Below are positions 23,445 to 36,854 of a DNA stretch of 64,000 bases, piece by piece. The notes beneath the pieces were generated by a model. The model had not been told where the DNA came from. It worked only from the letters and a program-made list of their open reading frames with translations, and made no database searches. The position numbers were made by a program, and so were the translations under genes. The DNA is from Hevea brasiliensis (taxonomy: Eukaryota; Streptophyta; Magnoliopsida; Malpighiales; Euphorbiaceae): contig NC_079500.1 of assembly GCF_030052815.1 (NCBI RefSeq), positions 1,922,001 through 1,986,000 of the forward strand, given 5' to 3'. Position 1 is the first letter of the stretch. Each line of letters opens with the position of its first letter.

Positions 23445-26400
23445 ATGGAGAAATATGATATTTCAAAACCTATTGCAACAGTTCTGACTGGTTCCAACTA
23501 TAATCTTTGGGTTCAAGGAATGAAAAGTTTTTTGATAAGTCTCAAGCTTTGGCGTATTGTTACCGAAGATATCACTACGCCGACAAGAGAGAACGATGAA
23601 ACTGATGCAAAATTTGCTGACCGTCTTGAGGATTGGGATAGTAAAAATCATCAGATCATCACCTGGTTTCATAATACCTCTGTCTCGTCCATCCACATCC
23701 AATTTGCTAATTATGACTCTACAAAAGAAATCTGAGATTTTTTTGCTAATCGATATCAGACCACTGGACTTGCCCACTATTATCAGTTGTGGACTACTCT
23801 CATAATCTGAAACAAGAAGCAGGTCAATCTGTAAATGATTTTCTTGCCCAGGTCTAACCTATTTGGAATCAAATATCTCAGGCCAAAATCAGTTAAAATC
23901 ATCTTCATCTCATTCAAGTTCTAATGGCTCTTCGATTAGAATATGAGGCCGTTCGAGTGTCCCTGCTACATCAAAATCCACTCCCATCATTGGATACTGC
24001 TATTCAAGAGATTATTTTTGAAGAGACTCGTCTCAGTTTGGATAAAACTCCTCAATTTGAAACTGCTCTTGCAACTACTCGATCCTCACATCAGAAATCT
24101 GGCAATCAACTCTTTAAGAATTGTAATCAAATTGATCATGCTTTTGCATATTGTCCTACTATAGAATGCAGATATTGTCATGGTTACGGTCATATTCTTG
24201 AACATTGTTCCACACGCCCTCCAAGACTAAAAGGAGGGCATTCTAAATTCAAGAATGACTCAAAGCCTGGATCTTCATCTGTCACTGCTGTTGCTGCTAC
24301 TGAGGGTTCTACTGCCATCACCATGAGTGATCTTGAGGAACTATTCAAATAGGTTATCTCTTCTAATTCTTCTGCTGCCATGTCTGCCACTCTAGGTAAT
24401 TTTTATTGGCTTTTTGATTCTGCATGTTGTAATCATATGACCACTAATCTTAAATTTTTATCTTCTGCAAAATCTGTATCTTCTTTACCACCAATCCATA
24501 CTGCAAATGATACTAAAATGAACATCACACATACTGGTCATGTGTCTACCTCAAATCTTCATCTCCCTGATACCTATTATATTCCTAATTTGGCACTCAA
24601 TCTTATTTCTGTTGGTCAGTTGTGTGAAAAAGGACTAAATGTTATTTTTTCTCCCCATGGTGTCCAGGTACAGGATCCACAAACAGGACAGATTCTTGGG
24701 AAGGGTCACAGAGTGGGTCGATTATTTGAGCTTGCACTTTTACATCTTCCTCAGAGATTTGTGTTTGCAGCTACAATCCCTAATTCCTCCATTCACCAAT
24801 GGCATTTTTGTCTTGGTCATGCTTCTGCCAGTAAAATTCAACCTTTAATTTCTCGTGGATTATTAGGATCTACTAAGTTTGAGTCATTTAATTGTTTAAA
24901 TTGTCACCTTGCAAAACAACCTGCATTATCTTTTTCTCATAATAATACTACTTCAGACACTCCTTTTGGTTTAATTCATTCTGACATTTGGGGTCCTTCT
25001 CCTATTTCTTCAATAAATGGTTTTCGTTATTTTGTGATATTTATTGATGATTATTCTCTGTTTACTTGGATATATTTTTTGAAACATCGATCTGAGTTAT
25101 CACAAAGTTACATCACATTTGCAAAAATGATTAAAACTCAGTTCTCTTGTGACATTAAAATTCTCCGAACAGACAATGCCATGGAATATCGGGATACTAC
25201 TATACTTCATTTCTTAGTCAACAAGGCACCGTTGTTCAACGTTCTTGTCCTCACACCTCTCAACAGAATGGGCGAGCTGAGCATAAGCATCGCCATATTC
25301 TTGATTCATGCGTACTCTTCTTCTTTCTGCCTCATGTCCAGAAAAATTTTGGGGAGAAGTAGCTCTTCATGCTGTTTATATTATTAACCGTCTTCCTACC
25401 TTGGTTCTTCATAATTTATCTCCTTTTGAAAAGTTGTTTGGACAACCTCCTGACTATTCCATCCTTAAACCTTTTGGATGTGTTTTTTTTGTTCTTTTAC
25501 AACCTCATGAACATACCAAATTAGAACCCCGTGCTCGTCTATATTGTTTTCTTGGTTATGGAATTGAACACAAAGGGTATTGTTGTTGGGATCCTATTTC
25601 TAATAAGTTACGCATCTCTCGTCATGTTTCCTTTTAGGACAATATTATGTTCTCTTCTCTTTCCAAATTTTACTACTCTGTCAATACTGACTCTCTATTT
25701 TTCACTGGCTTCTCCAAAGAGTTGTTTCCAAGTCCTGATCCAGGTGATTGTGATGTGCTCAATATTAGCCCAACTACACCTACCCCTGTTGAATCTGCAC
25801 CAGTTGTTGATCTAGTACCTGTGCCTGCATCTCCTCCTAGCACTACTCTTCGTCGTTCTACCCGTGTAAGAGAAACTCCTCATTATCTTTCTGATTTTCA
25901 CTGTTACTCTACTATTGCAACCCTTCATAAGCTTCGTTCTTATCGTGAGGCAAGTACTGACCCTCTTTGGTAGCAAGCTATGACTGACGAACTTCAGTTT
26001 TTAGAGAAAACTCATACTTCGGATTTAGTTGATATTCCACCAAACAAGACCCCCATTAGTTGCAAATGGATTTACAAAATCAAGACCTATTCTGATGGAA
26101 CTATTGAACGCTACAAAGCTCGCTTGATAGCCAAAGGGTACACTCAAGAGTATGGTATTGACTATGAAGAAACTTTTGCTCCAGTGGCCCGATTAACATC
26201 TATTCGCAGTCTCTTAGCTATTGCTATAGTTCGTAAATGGAAACTTTTCCAGATGAATGTCAAAAATGCTTTTCTTCATGGTGATTTAACAAAAGAGGTT
26301 TATATGCATCCTCCTCCTAGTTATCATTCTCCTCATAAGGTTTGCAAACTTCGGCGAGCCTTATATGGATTAAAACAAGCTCCTAGGGCCTGGTTTGCCA

Positions 26401-27382
26401 AATTTAGTTCCACTCTTGCTCAACTTGGTTTTCTCTCTAGTTCACATGATTCTGCATTATTCACTCACCGAACAAACAGTGGTATTGTTCCTCTGTTGCT
26501 TTATGTTGATGATATGATAATAACAGGAAATGATTCATCTGGTATTTCAGAGTTACAATATTATCTCAATCAACATTTTGAAATGAAAGACCTGGGTTCT
26601 CTCAGCTATTTTTTGGGTCTTGAAGTTTCTCAAAATTCTGATGGCTATTATCTATCTCAAGTCAAGTATACATCCGACTTACTTTCTCGAGCAAGCATCA
26701 CTGATAGCAAAACAGTATCAACCCCATTGGAGCTCAACTGCAAACTTACACCTCTTGATGGCACTCTTCTTGATGATCCTACTTTATATCGACAGCTTGT
26801 CGGGAGTCTTATTTATCTCACAGTTACTCGACCTGATATTTAATATGTTGTTCATCTGGTTAGCCAGTTTATGTCTGCTCCTCACTTAACTCATTTCTCT
26901 GCAGTACTTCGAATCATTCGTTATATCAAAGGCACTCTTTTTTATGGTTTGCACTTTTTCGCTACCTCCTTCCTAGTATTATCTGGCTACTCTAATGCTG
27001 ATTGGGCTAGTGATCTGACAGATCATCGCTCTACAACTGGTTATTGTTTCTTCTTGGGTAATTCTCTTATCTCTTGGCGTAGCAACAAGCAAACTGTTGT
27101 TGCACGTTCTAGCATAGAATCTGAATATCGTGCTTTTGCTGATGCTACATCTGAATTACTTTGGTTATGGTGGTTATTAACTGATTTGAATGTCACTCAT
27201 TCTTCTGCCACAATGCTTCATTGTGATAATAGAAGTGCCATACAGATTTCTCATAATGATGTATTTCATGAGCGTACCAAACACATCGAAATTGATTGTC
27301 ATTTTGTACGTCATCATGTTGCTCATGGCACCATATACTTGATTTCTGTCTTCTCTGTCAGCCAAACTGTTGATATATTCAC
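23445..27382 (+). pseudogene. Copia gag-pol polyprotein remnant
   Basis: Gag begins at ATG 23445 (MEKYDISKP...). Domains in order: Gag with a CCHC zinc knuckle, CRYCHGYGHILEHC, near 24160; protease (WLFDSACCNHMT, near 24410, in the place of the usual D-S/T-G); integrase (24790-25640, with QWHFCLGHAS and IWGPSP); reverse transcriptase (25980-26840, with YVDDMIITG near 26505); RNase H (26870-27382, NADWASD and SSIESEYRA). Breaks: TGA 23733-23735, frame loss and a stop between about 23760 and 23860, TAG 24350-24352, a frameshift near 25210, TAG 25635-25637, TAG 25971-25973 and TAA 26841-26843. Several look like TGG or CAG codons turned into stops by single C/G-to-T/A changes. The RNase H end is cut by the Athila insertion at 27383. 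Confidence 0.92.
27378..27382. repeat. Target-site duplication TTCAC (left, nested Athila)
   Basis: TTCAC directly before the nested element, repeated at 38467-38471 directly after it. These five bases belong to the Copia RNase H coding sequence. Confidence 0.93.
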
Positions 27383-28994
27383 TGATACGGTGTGTCCGCA
27401 AGTGCACGGGTCACAGTAGTATAGTTTTAAAAAAAAAATGATATCGATCCCACAGGGAATTGTGCTTAAATTGGAAATAAAAGTATAAGCTAATTAGAAT
27501 GACAAAAATAAAAGATGTAAAATGAAATTTGGAATTAAAATTGGTATTTGAGGAATTAAAACTAAATCAATCAATTAACTAAAATTAATTAAACTAGATT
27601 ACCAAAAATTAATTTGAAATTTCTATTTATGAAATTTGAGAGGAATTAAATCTAAATTCAATAAAAATAAAGTGATTCTAGAGATTGGATTTAAATTTGG
27701 ATTTAAATTTAAATTGGATTTAAATTGAAATTGCTATTTATGAGATTTGGAGGATTTAAATCTAAATTCAATGAAAATTAAATTGATTCTAGAGATTGGA
27801 TTTTCAATATTGTTTGCATGTAGTTTATCCTTAATTTAGCCAAACACATGAGAATTGCAATTTTGAGGGAAATCAATTCTTAAATTTTTTTTGAAACCTT
27901 TTTCAAGCATTTCAAAGTTGGTTTTCATTAAATCAAACCCTGTTTTCACGGTATTTCAAACCTAACAAAAACCCATTTAAAGCTCTAATTGATTTTTGGA
28001 AAGTTCCCCTTAATCCTCTTAGCTTATCTCTAACACCAAGAAAATAAAGTTTATTGCAAGATTATATATCCCTAATATTCACTTTTCAGTCCATCTATTA
28101 AGGATTAAAGCTTAACTTAATGAGGGCCCATTCATCAAGCAAGGCAACAAGCTCACAAGCAATAAATCAAAATGTAACAAATCCCATTTAAATGGCTAAA
28201 TCAGTTTAAAACCACAATACAAATCAATATTTACAAACCCATCTCTAGAATCTCAATCAACTACTCACAAATCATTGTTTAAAGACAAACCCAAATGTAT
28301 AAATGAAGAAATAATGGAAGTGTAAGCTAAGGGGTAGAAAAACCCAGAAATATGCAGCAGATTCTGCTGCAGAAAAGTGCAGAAAACGAGTTCTGCAGGC
28401 TGTTGAAAAAGAAATGCAGAAAGTGCTCCCTCCTTCTCTTTCTAATCTTGCCAAAAATTCCTCTCTTGCTCTCTATGGAAAGAAAATGATAAAATGGGTC
28501 TTTATATAGGCTAAGGGTCTGCCCTAGAATGGGTAAAAGGGGGAAGGTTCCAGAGAAAGTGAGGTAAAAAGCTGGAGTAACGGAAATGCCACGTCAATTA
28601 TTTCCAGTAAAAATAACATAAGCCGAGTCAGTTGTGTCGTGGGTTGTGTTGCGGGTTGTGTCGCTCTCGGCGTGAATATCTGACGATCGACACAACCTGC
28701 GACATAAGCTAATTCGGTTGTGCTGCAGGTTGTGTCGCTCTCGGCCATTTTTTACTCAACTTCAAAATTTTTGCAATTCGACTTTAATCTCCTTCAAATG
28801 GCTACTCTGATCAAAATACATCAAATTTCTCCAAATTTAACCTACAAAACAAATAAATTCCAAAAATTAAACTAAGAAGTGTGAAATTTGTAAAATTGAC
28901 TAAATATATACTAATATCTATAATAATAGCTATGAACAAGGGTAAATTATGTGCAAAAATTACATCTAAATGATGATATAAAATGCATGCATCA
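27383..28994 (-). repeat. 3' LTR of Athila copy 2
   Basis: 1,612 bp, same length as 36855-38466. By eye I count only about six single-base differences between the two, no indels. TATATAAA (minus strand) at 28501-28508. The polypurine tract, read as AATTCCCCCATAC on the plus strand, follows at 28995-29007. Confidence 0.94.
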
Positions 28995-31188
28995 AATTCC
29001 CCCATACTCAAACTCTTGCTTGTCCTCAAGCAAAATTTCATTAAAACTCATTTGGAAGGGAATAGAATCAGTCTTTGAAAACACAAAAATCACTAATCCA
29101 AACCACCAACATTCCAAATTCCCACCAGCAAAAGCACAAAGAATGAAGCAAGCACTCTCAACTATTACAGAATAGCTAAGAATTAACCAATCAACCCAAG
29201 CAACAAATACCAACCAGCTACAAGAGTCAATTGTGCCAAAACAAACCTAAATGAAATAGATAGCCAATGTGTCTCAAATAGATGGTGAGTAATGTATGGA
29301 AGATTATATTGCCAAACCCATATGCAAGCATAAAAGATCTAACTCTACTAATGTAACAAGCATTTTTCAAAGAATCATTAGGTCTTTTTAAGGGTTGTAG
29401 TGGGGTCTAATAGGGTAAGATTGTGGTTAACAAAGAAAGGGAATAAGGTAAACAAAATATGAGAATAATATTAATCATGAAACTCAAAGTGCATCCTTTT
29501 TTTTTTTTATAATAATAGAATTTATCAAGAGGAAAGAAATTCACAATGAATCTCAAGTGCTATCACAATAAAGGGACTACTTTTATAATATTTTTATATT
29601 TTATTGTGTACTTGTCCCTATTTCATGTCACACCCAAAATTACCTTTGGGATATTTTGGTGACCATTTTTTTTTTTTATCAACTTTTCACAATTACTCTA
29701 GCACTTTTGAAGATGTTTCAATCCTCCATGTTTGTTGTTTTTTTTTTTTATATATATCATTATTTATTTTATTTTTTTATGCACTTAATTGCTAAAATAT
29801 TATTCTCATAAATGGGTGGTAGTGTTTAGGTTTAATGGCTAGGTAAATGATTTGGGTTCCAAAGAAATTAGGGAATTAAGGTTCAAGGGGGTTTGCAAGG
29901 GTTAAAATGAAATTAAGGTAGGTTAAGGCTAAATGTGAGGTTTAAAATATGAAGGAATGCCTAAATCATATTCTTATCAAATGCAAGTTAAAAATTTCGC
30001 TTTGAAAGATCTAGGATGCTTGTTCTAGGAATGGTGAGACGACAAGGACCATTTTCTTCCTTAAAGGTTTATCCAGACACTCAAAACTCAAAATAACTAA
30101 TCAGAATCTGCATACCTAGATGAATGTATTAATTTTCAGCTATTAAGTAAGAGAAAGAATAATGCTTAAGACTTTGTACCCAGCTGGAACTTTCATTCCA
30201 CTAACCATCTAAAGGCAAGTTGGATTGCTTGAATAAGTGGTTTATGGAATTCAAAGACTGGTTTAAAAATCCAAAAATTTTAAATGAATGAATGAAATGC
30301 ATGAGTGTAAATGTATAGTCAACCTATATGCAACTAAGTATGCGTAACTAAGTATATGAGGCTATATGCAAGTGTATGTATGTGAATATGTACAAGTATG
30401 AAGTAATGAGTGTGTCGCTATATGCAAATGAAAAAGGAAAAAGTAATTTTTGCAAAAAATTTACCCTCTCCCCCATACTCAGAATGAACATTATCCTCAA
30501 TGTTAAAATAGTGCATGGAATGGGATAATGTGCAGAAAATGGGTAGCTGATATGTGCATAAAGAATTATTACCATGTTGCATAAGCGAGAGCACAACTTG
30601 TGTTGACAGTGACACAAGCTGAGATGAGAATTGTTACCTCATTGAAGTGCAGCCAATTTAATTAGATAAAATTTGGACAGCTGCTACACTCATTGCAAAA
30701 GAAACAGTATGATGGAATCCATTAAATCAATTACACTAAAAAATTTGGAATAGGGAAGTTAAGTTCAAAAATATAATCATCAAGTGTAAATCCGAAATAG
30801 CAAATCAAAGCAAGTGAGCAATGTATTAAAGATATAAAAGAAAAATGTATTTTATGAGGAACTAAAGAAACTGAATAAGTAAATGGTTCAAGTAAAATAA
30901 AAACAACACAAGCAAAATATTAACTAAACAAGTTCAAAATACTAATTAGTTAAGCAACGAAATTAAAGACATGAAATGTTTTTTTTTTTTATGCTCATTT
31001 GCTTGCAATGCATTGTATCCCATCTGCACAAGGAAATTAGAACAATGTTAAACTCTTAATAAGGAGTATAGAAAAAACTTAAAACAAACATATATATGAA
31101 AGAAATAAAGAATCAATAAAAAAAATTATGAGTTATGCACAAAAATGCTAAGTTTAGGTCTTTAGCTTGACCATACTCACTCAAGATG
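28995..31188 (-). other. 3' internal non-coding region of Athila copy 2
   Basis: Counterpart of 11814-14043, with no env-like frame. It holds the polypurine tract next to the LTR (28995-29007) and the second GTATGGGGGAGAGGG-like motif, in reverse at about 30463-30478. T/A homopolymers are present near 29498 and 29668. Confidence 0.8.
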
Positions 31189-34100
31189 TTATGGAGAATG
31201 AGAGAGATAGCAAGTTGCTATCTTCTCAATTGGCTCACCAACTGAATAGTGCCTCAATCTTTGCCCATTTACCTTGAAATTACCTGATTTTTCACCAAAA
31301 ATTTCCACAGCACCATGAGGAAAAACTTTCACAATTTTAAATGGACCGGACCACCTTGATTTTAATTTTCCTGGAAAAAAATTTTAACCTTGAATTGAAT
31401 AAGAGAACCAAATCTCCTTCTTTAAAGTCCTTTTTTCTTGATATGCTTATCATGCCATTTTTTAGTTCTTTCTTTATAGATCCTAGCATTTTCATAAGCA
31501 TCAAGTCTCAATTCTTCTAATTCATCAAGTTGCAAAAGTCTTCTGTGTCCAGCAGCTTGTAAATCAAAATTGATTGCTCTAATGGCCCAATAAGCTTTGT
31601 GTTCTAACTCTACGGGCAAATGGCATGATTTCCCAAAAACTAACCTATAAGGTGTAGTTCCTATGGGGGTTTTAAATGCTGTTCTATATGCCCAAAGAGT
31701 GTCATCTAATTTAAGGGACCAATCTTTTCTGGACTTATTGTGATTTTCTCCAAGATTTGCTTGATTTCTCTATTTGTGATTTCTACTTGGCCATTTGTTT
31801 GAGGGTGATATGGTGTGGCAATCCTATGCTTTACCCCATATTTTCTCATCAATTTTTCAAATTGGTGGTTGCAAAAATGGCTACCACCATCACTGATTAT
31901 GGCACGTGGGGCACCAAACCTGGTCAAAACAAATTTTTTCAGAAATTTCACCACAACTTTTGCATCGTTGGTAGGTGTAGCTATAGCTTCTACCCATTTA
32001 GATACATAGTCCACCCCTACCAAGATATATTTATTCCCATAAGAAGATGGAAATGGCCCCATGAAATCAATTCCCCACACATCAAACAATTCAACTTCTA
32101 ATATGGATTGTTGGGGCATCTCATCTCTCTTGGAAATGTTGCCTACTCTTTGACACCTATCACACTTGCTTACAAAGTCTCTCACATGTTTAAACATTTT
32201 AGGCCAATAGAAACCTGATGTCAAGACCTTTTCAACAGTTTTTGAGACACTAAAATGACCACCATATTCAGAGGAATGACAATGGTAAATAACATCATGC
32301 ATTTCTTCCTCTGGTATACATCTTCTAATTATTCCATCATTGCATCTCCTAAACAAAAGAGGTTCTTCCCAAGAATAAAATTTAACATCATGCAAGAATC
32401 TTTTCTTTTGCTGCCAAGATAAATCAGGTGGCAAGACACCACAAGACAAGAAATTCACAATATCAGCAAACCATGGAAGTGCAGAATTCAACACATACAA
32501 CTGCTCATTCATGAAAAATTCATCAATTGGCACAATTTCATCATCTTTATTTTCAGTTTTTATCCTAGAAAGGTGATCAGCCACCACATTTTCAACACCC
32601 TTTTTATCTCTTATTTCCAAATCAAATTCTTGAAGTAATAAAATCCATCTAATCAACCTAGATTTAGCTTCTTTCTTGCTCATTAAGTACCTTATTGCTG
32701 CATGATCAGTGAAAACTATTACCTTTGAGTTGACCAAATAAGAACGAAATTTATTGAGTGCAAATATTACCGCAAGGAACTCCTTTTCAGTTGTAGCGTA
32801 ATTAACTTGAGCTTCATCAAGGGTTCGGCTTGCATAGTAAATGGCATAATGTTTTCTATCTTTTATTTGGCCAAGGGCGGCTCAACGAGAAACTCACTTG
32901 CATCACACATAATTTCGAATGGCAAAGTCCAATCCGGGGGTTGCATGATAGGAGCTGTTGTTAATGCCGTCTTTAACCTGCAAAAAGCAACCATACAATC
33001 TTGATTAAAATCAAATTTAACATCATGATTCAAAAGATTTGTTAAGGGTTTAGCAATTTTAGAAAAATCCTGAATAAATCACCGGTAAAACCCGGCATGT
33101 CCAAGGAAACTCCGCACTCCTTTGACAGTGGTTGGAGGTGGCATTTTTTCAATAATTTCTATTTTAGCTCTATCCACTTCAATTCCCCTATTTGAGATCA
33201 AATGCCCTAAAACGATTCCTTCTTGTACCATAAAGTGGCATTTTTCGCAATTCAACACCAAATCATTATCAGCACACCTCTGCAAGATTTTAGACAAATT
33301 AGTCAAGCATGAATCAAAATTAGTGCCATATACTGAAAAGTCATCCATGAAGACCTCCATAATTTCTTCAATAAAATCAGAAAAAATGGCCATCATGCAC
33401 CTTTGAAATGTGCCAGGCGCATTACACAATCCGAATGGCATCCTTCGATATGCAAAGGTGCCATAGGGACAGGTAAAGGTAGTTTTTTCTTGGTCATCAG
33501 GATGTATTGGAATTTGAAAGAAACCAGAATATCCATCTAAGTAACAAAAGAATGAATGCTTGGCTAATCTCTCTAACATTTGATCCATAAAAGGAAGGGG
33601 AAAATGGTCTTTTCTTGTAGCATTGTTCAACTTCCTATAGTCTATGCACATTCTCCAACTCTATGATTCTAGTGGGTATCAATTCATTATTCTCATTTTT
33701 AACAACTGTCACCCCACCTTTTTTTGGTACAACATGCACAGGACTAACCCACTCACTGTCAGAAATAGGGTAAATAATTCCAGCAGCTAGTAATTTTAAG
33801 ATTTCCTTTTTCACAACATCCTTCATTGTAGGATTCAATCTTCTTTGGTGTTCAATGGAAGGTTTACTATTTGGCTCAAGGAAAATCCTATGCATACAAA
33901 CTGTTGGATTAATTCCCTTTATATCATCAATTGCATAACCCAAAACTCTTCTATATTCTCTCAAAACTCTCAACAATTTTTCATTCTCAATATCAGTCAA
34001 ACATGCATTAATTATAACAGGATATGTTTCATTTGGTCCAAGAAAAGCATACCTGAGGTTGGAAGGAAGAGGTTTAAGATCTACCTTTGGGGCATCCTCT

Positions 34101-36724
34101 ACCTTTAATGATGGTGGTTTGATCTCCAAATTTTGCACTCCTTCAAGTTGAAAAATTGTGGCTTTAGGATGTGGTGGAGAGCTCTCCAAGTGTTGTGCAA
34201 AAATAGCCATGTTGTGATTATCATCATCAATGCTCCCACCATGGACTAAGCAATTTTCAAGTGGGTCTTATGGATAGCTTTTTCTGAAATGCTCTTGAAC
34301 AATCTCTTCAATAATGTCTACCCGCAAACAAGACTCAACTTCTTCATGTTTCCTTTTCATGGCTGGATTGATGTTGAATATCATTTGATCATCTCCCACT
34401 CTAAGTGTCAATTTCTCACCCTTTACATCAATTAATGCACCAGCTGTTGCCAAAAAGGGTCTTCCCAATAAGATAGGAACTTTTGTGTCTTCTTCCATAT
34501 CTAAAATGACAAAGTCCACCGGAATGTAGAATTTCCCAACCTTGATAGGCACATTTTCTAGAATGCCTTCTGGATACTTAATTGAACGGTCAGCCAATGA
34601 AAGATACATGTTTGTGGGCTTCAACTCTCCCATATTCAACTTCTCATATATTGAAAGTGGCATTAGGCTGACACTAGCTCCAAGGTCACATAAGGCATTT
34701 GCCACACAATTATCACCAATATGACAAGGAATGGAAAACACACCCGGATCTTTGAGTTTGGGAGGTAACTTCTTCTGGATTATAGCACTGCATTGCTCTC
34801 CTAAGTTGATGGTGTCATAATCTTCTAGTCTTCTCTTGTTGGAAAGAATCTCCTTCAAAAACTTGGCATAACTTGGCATTTGGGATAGTGCCTCAGTGAA
34901 TGGCACATTGATATACAACTTCTTTAGCACTTCAAGGAATTTGCCAAATTGTTTGTCTAGCTTGTGCTTGATGAATCTTTGAGGGTAGGGAAGGGTGGGC
35001 TTGTAAGGTTCAGGTGGGATGTATGGTTTCTCTCCCTCATCTTGTTCACTTTTGCTTTCTTCTTTTTCATTTTTCTTGCTCTCAACTGAATTTTCTTCTT
35101 TTGTGCTCTCTTTTTCTTCTCTCTTGTTTTCACTCTCTTGACCAACTTTTTTACCACTTCTCAAGGTTACAACCTTACATTGCTCATGAGGGTTTTGTGG
35201 TTGGCTAGGTAGTTTCCCATAGGAATTGCTTCCTGATGAGCTTGCTTGTTGCGCCAATTGAGTCTCCAACATGCGGTTGTGGACTTGTAATTGATCCATG
35301 GTTTGTCTCATGTGTTGCATTTCTTCCTCCAATTTGCTATTCATCTTGCTTTGTTCAGCAAAAAATTTCTCCATCATGCTTTCCAAGGTTGGCTTCGGTT
35401 CATGAGGTGGAAGGGATTGTTGTGCTCTTGCTTGATATCCAGGTTGTGGCTGCCTTGTGGGCTGAAATTGAGGCTGAAATTGAGGCCTATTCTGCTGCAC
35501 ATACTGCTGGTTATGAGCATAATTTGAGCTTTGGCCTTGTTGAGCAAAAGTTGCTTGTGGTCTCCATGTTGAGTTGTTCACATTAGAATAAGCATTTCCC
35601 ATAGGTTTCTGTTGATAACCTCCTGCATAAGCAGCTTGTTCTTGCAAATAATCATCTCCATAAGAAGAGTAATCAACTCCACAACTTTGAGTTCCATCTG
35701 TGAAGGCAACTTGTTGCATAGTTGTAGGAGTTGAGGTTGTTGCCTTTGTGCAAAAATCACTAAGAAACTGAGTCAACTGGTCAAATCTTGCATTCATGTA
35801 GCTAACTGAGTCAAGTTCATAAATCCCAGCCTTCTTTGGCTCAAGTGCTCTAGGATTTCCCCATAAATGGGTATTATGAGCAATCTTCTCTAATAGATCA
35901 TAGCATTCTTCACTTGTCATTCTCATGAAATCTCCTCCTGCTTGTGAATCAATTGTGTTTCTTATGGCTGGAGTAACTCTGGTGTAGAAATTCTGAACAA
36001 TCATCCATTTGGGTATTTCATGATGAGGACATTGCCTTTCAAGCTCCTTAAATCTCATCCAAGATTCATACAAAGTTTCATCATCTCTTGGTTTAAAAGC
36101 TACCATCAAATTCCTCAAATGAGTAGTTTTCCCGGGTGGGAAAAATTGAGATAGAAAAGCTTGAGATAGCTGCTCCCAAGTAGCTATAATAGCTTGTGGA
36201 AGTGAGTCATACCACTCCAATGATGAATCCCGAAGAGAGAATGGAAATAAGGTGAGCCGAATAACTTCATCAGAAACTCCAGGCTGCCTTTGTGTACCAC
36301 ATATCATTAAAAATTTCTTCAAATGAGAATGAGGATTTTCAAGTGGACTACCTCCAAATTGTGAATTCTGAACCATTTGAATGAGACCAGTTTTTAACTC
36401 AAATTGATTAGCTCCAATGATAGGTCTGTTATCTCTCACATCTCCACATCTAGGAAAAGCATAATCCAACATGGATCTTCTTTGAGGATCATTTTGATTA
36501 ACAACTACATTTTGCCCGTTTTGCTCATTTCCTCCATTGTTTCCACCAATAGCTCTATTTTGATTCTCCATATTTTCAATGGTCACCTCTTGCTCAAATC
36601 TTTGTTGTTCTTCTTTTTCTGCTTCTTTTCTTCTCTTGAATTCTTTTTTGTTGGCTCGACAGAATTTTTCAATTTCAGGATTGAACAACAATTCAGTATC
36701 ACTTGTGCTTTTCGATCGTCTCAT
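31189..36724 (-). pseudogene. Athila gag-pol polyprotein remnant (copy 2)
   Basis: Starts at ATG 36724. Gag, linker and protease are intact to a TAA at 34268-34270 where copy 1 has a glutamine codon. The frame continues to a frameshift around 33657-33669 at the start of the RT core. RT then reads on to a TGA at 33079-33081 (arginine in copy 1). RNase H is disrupted by small deletions around 32860-32900. The integrase zinc domain and core read from 32737 to a one-base deletion near 31740. The C-terminal part has extra bases in A/T homopolymers near 31430 and 31378. At least six lesions make the element non-autonomous; some could be assembly errors in homopolymers. Confidence 0.92.
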
Positions 36725-36830
36725 AAACAAGAAAAGTACCTGAAAAACACAAGGAACAATAGTGAAAATAAAAGAAAATAAAAATTCTAATCAGCTTAAA
36801 ACAATTAAAATCCAACTTAAAACAAACAAT

Positions 36831-36848
36831 TCCCCGGCAACGGCGCCA
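36831..36848 (-). promoter_or_regulatory. Primer-binding site of Athila copy 2 (tRNA-Asp type)
   Basis: On the minus strand TGGCGCCGTTGCCGGGGA, a perfect form of the tRNA-Asp-type primer site, six bases inside the 5' LTR. Confidence 0.9.
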
Positions 36849-36854
36849 AAAACT

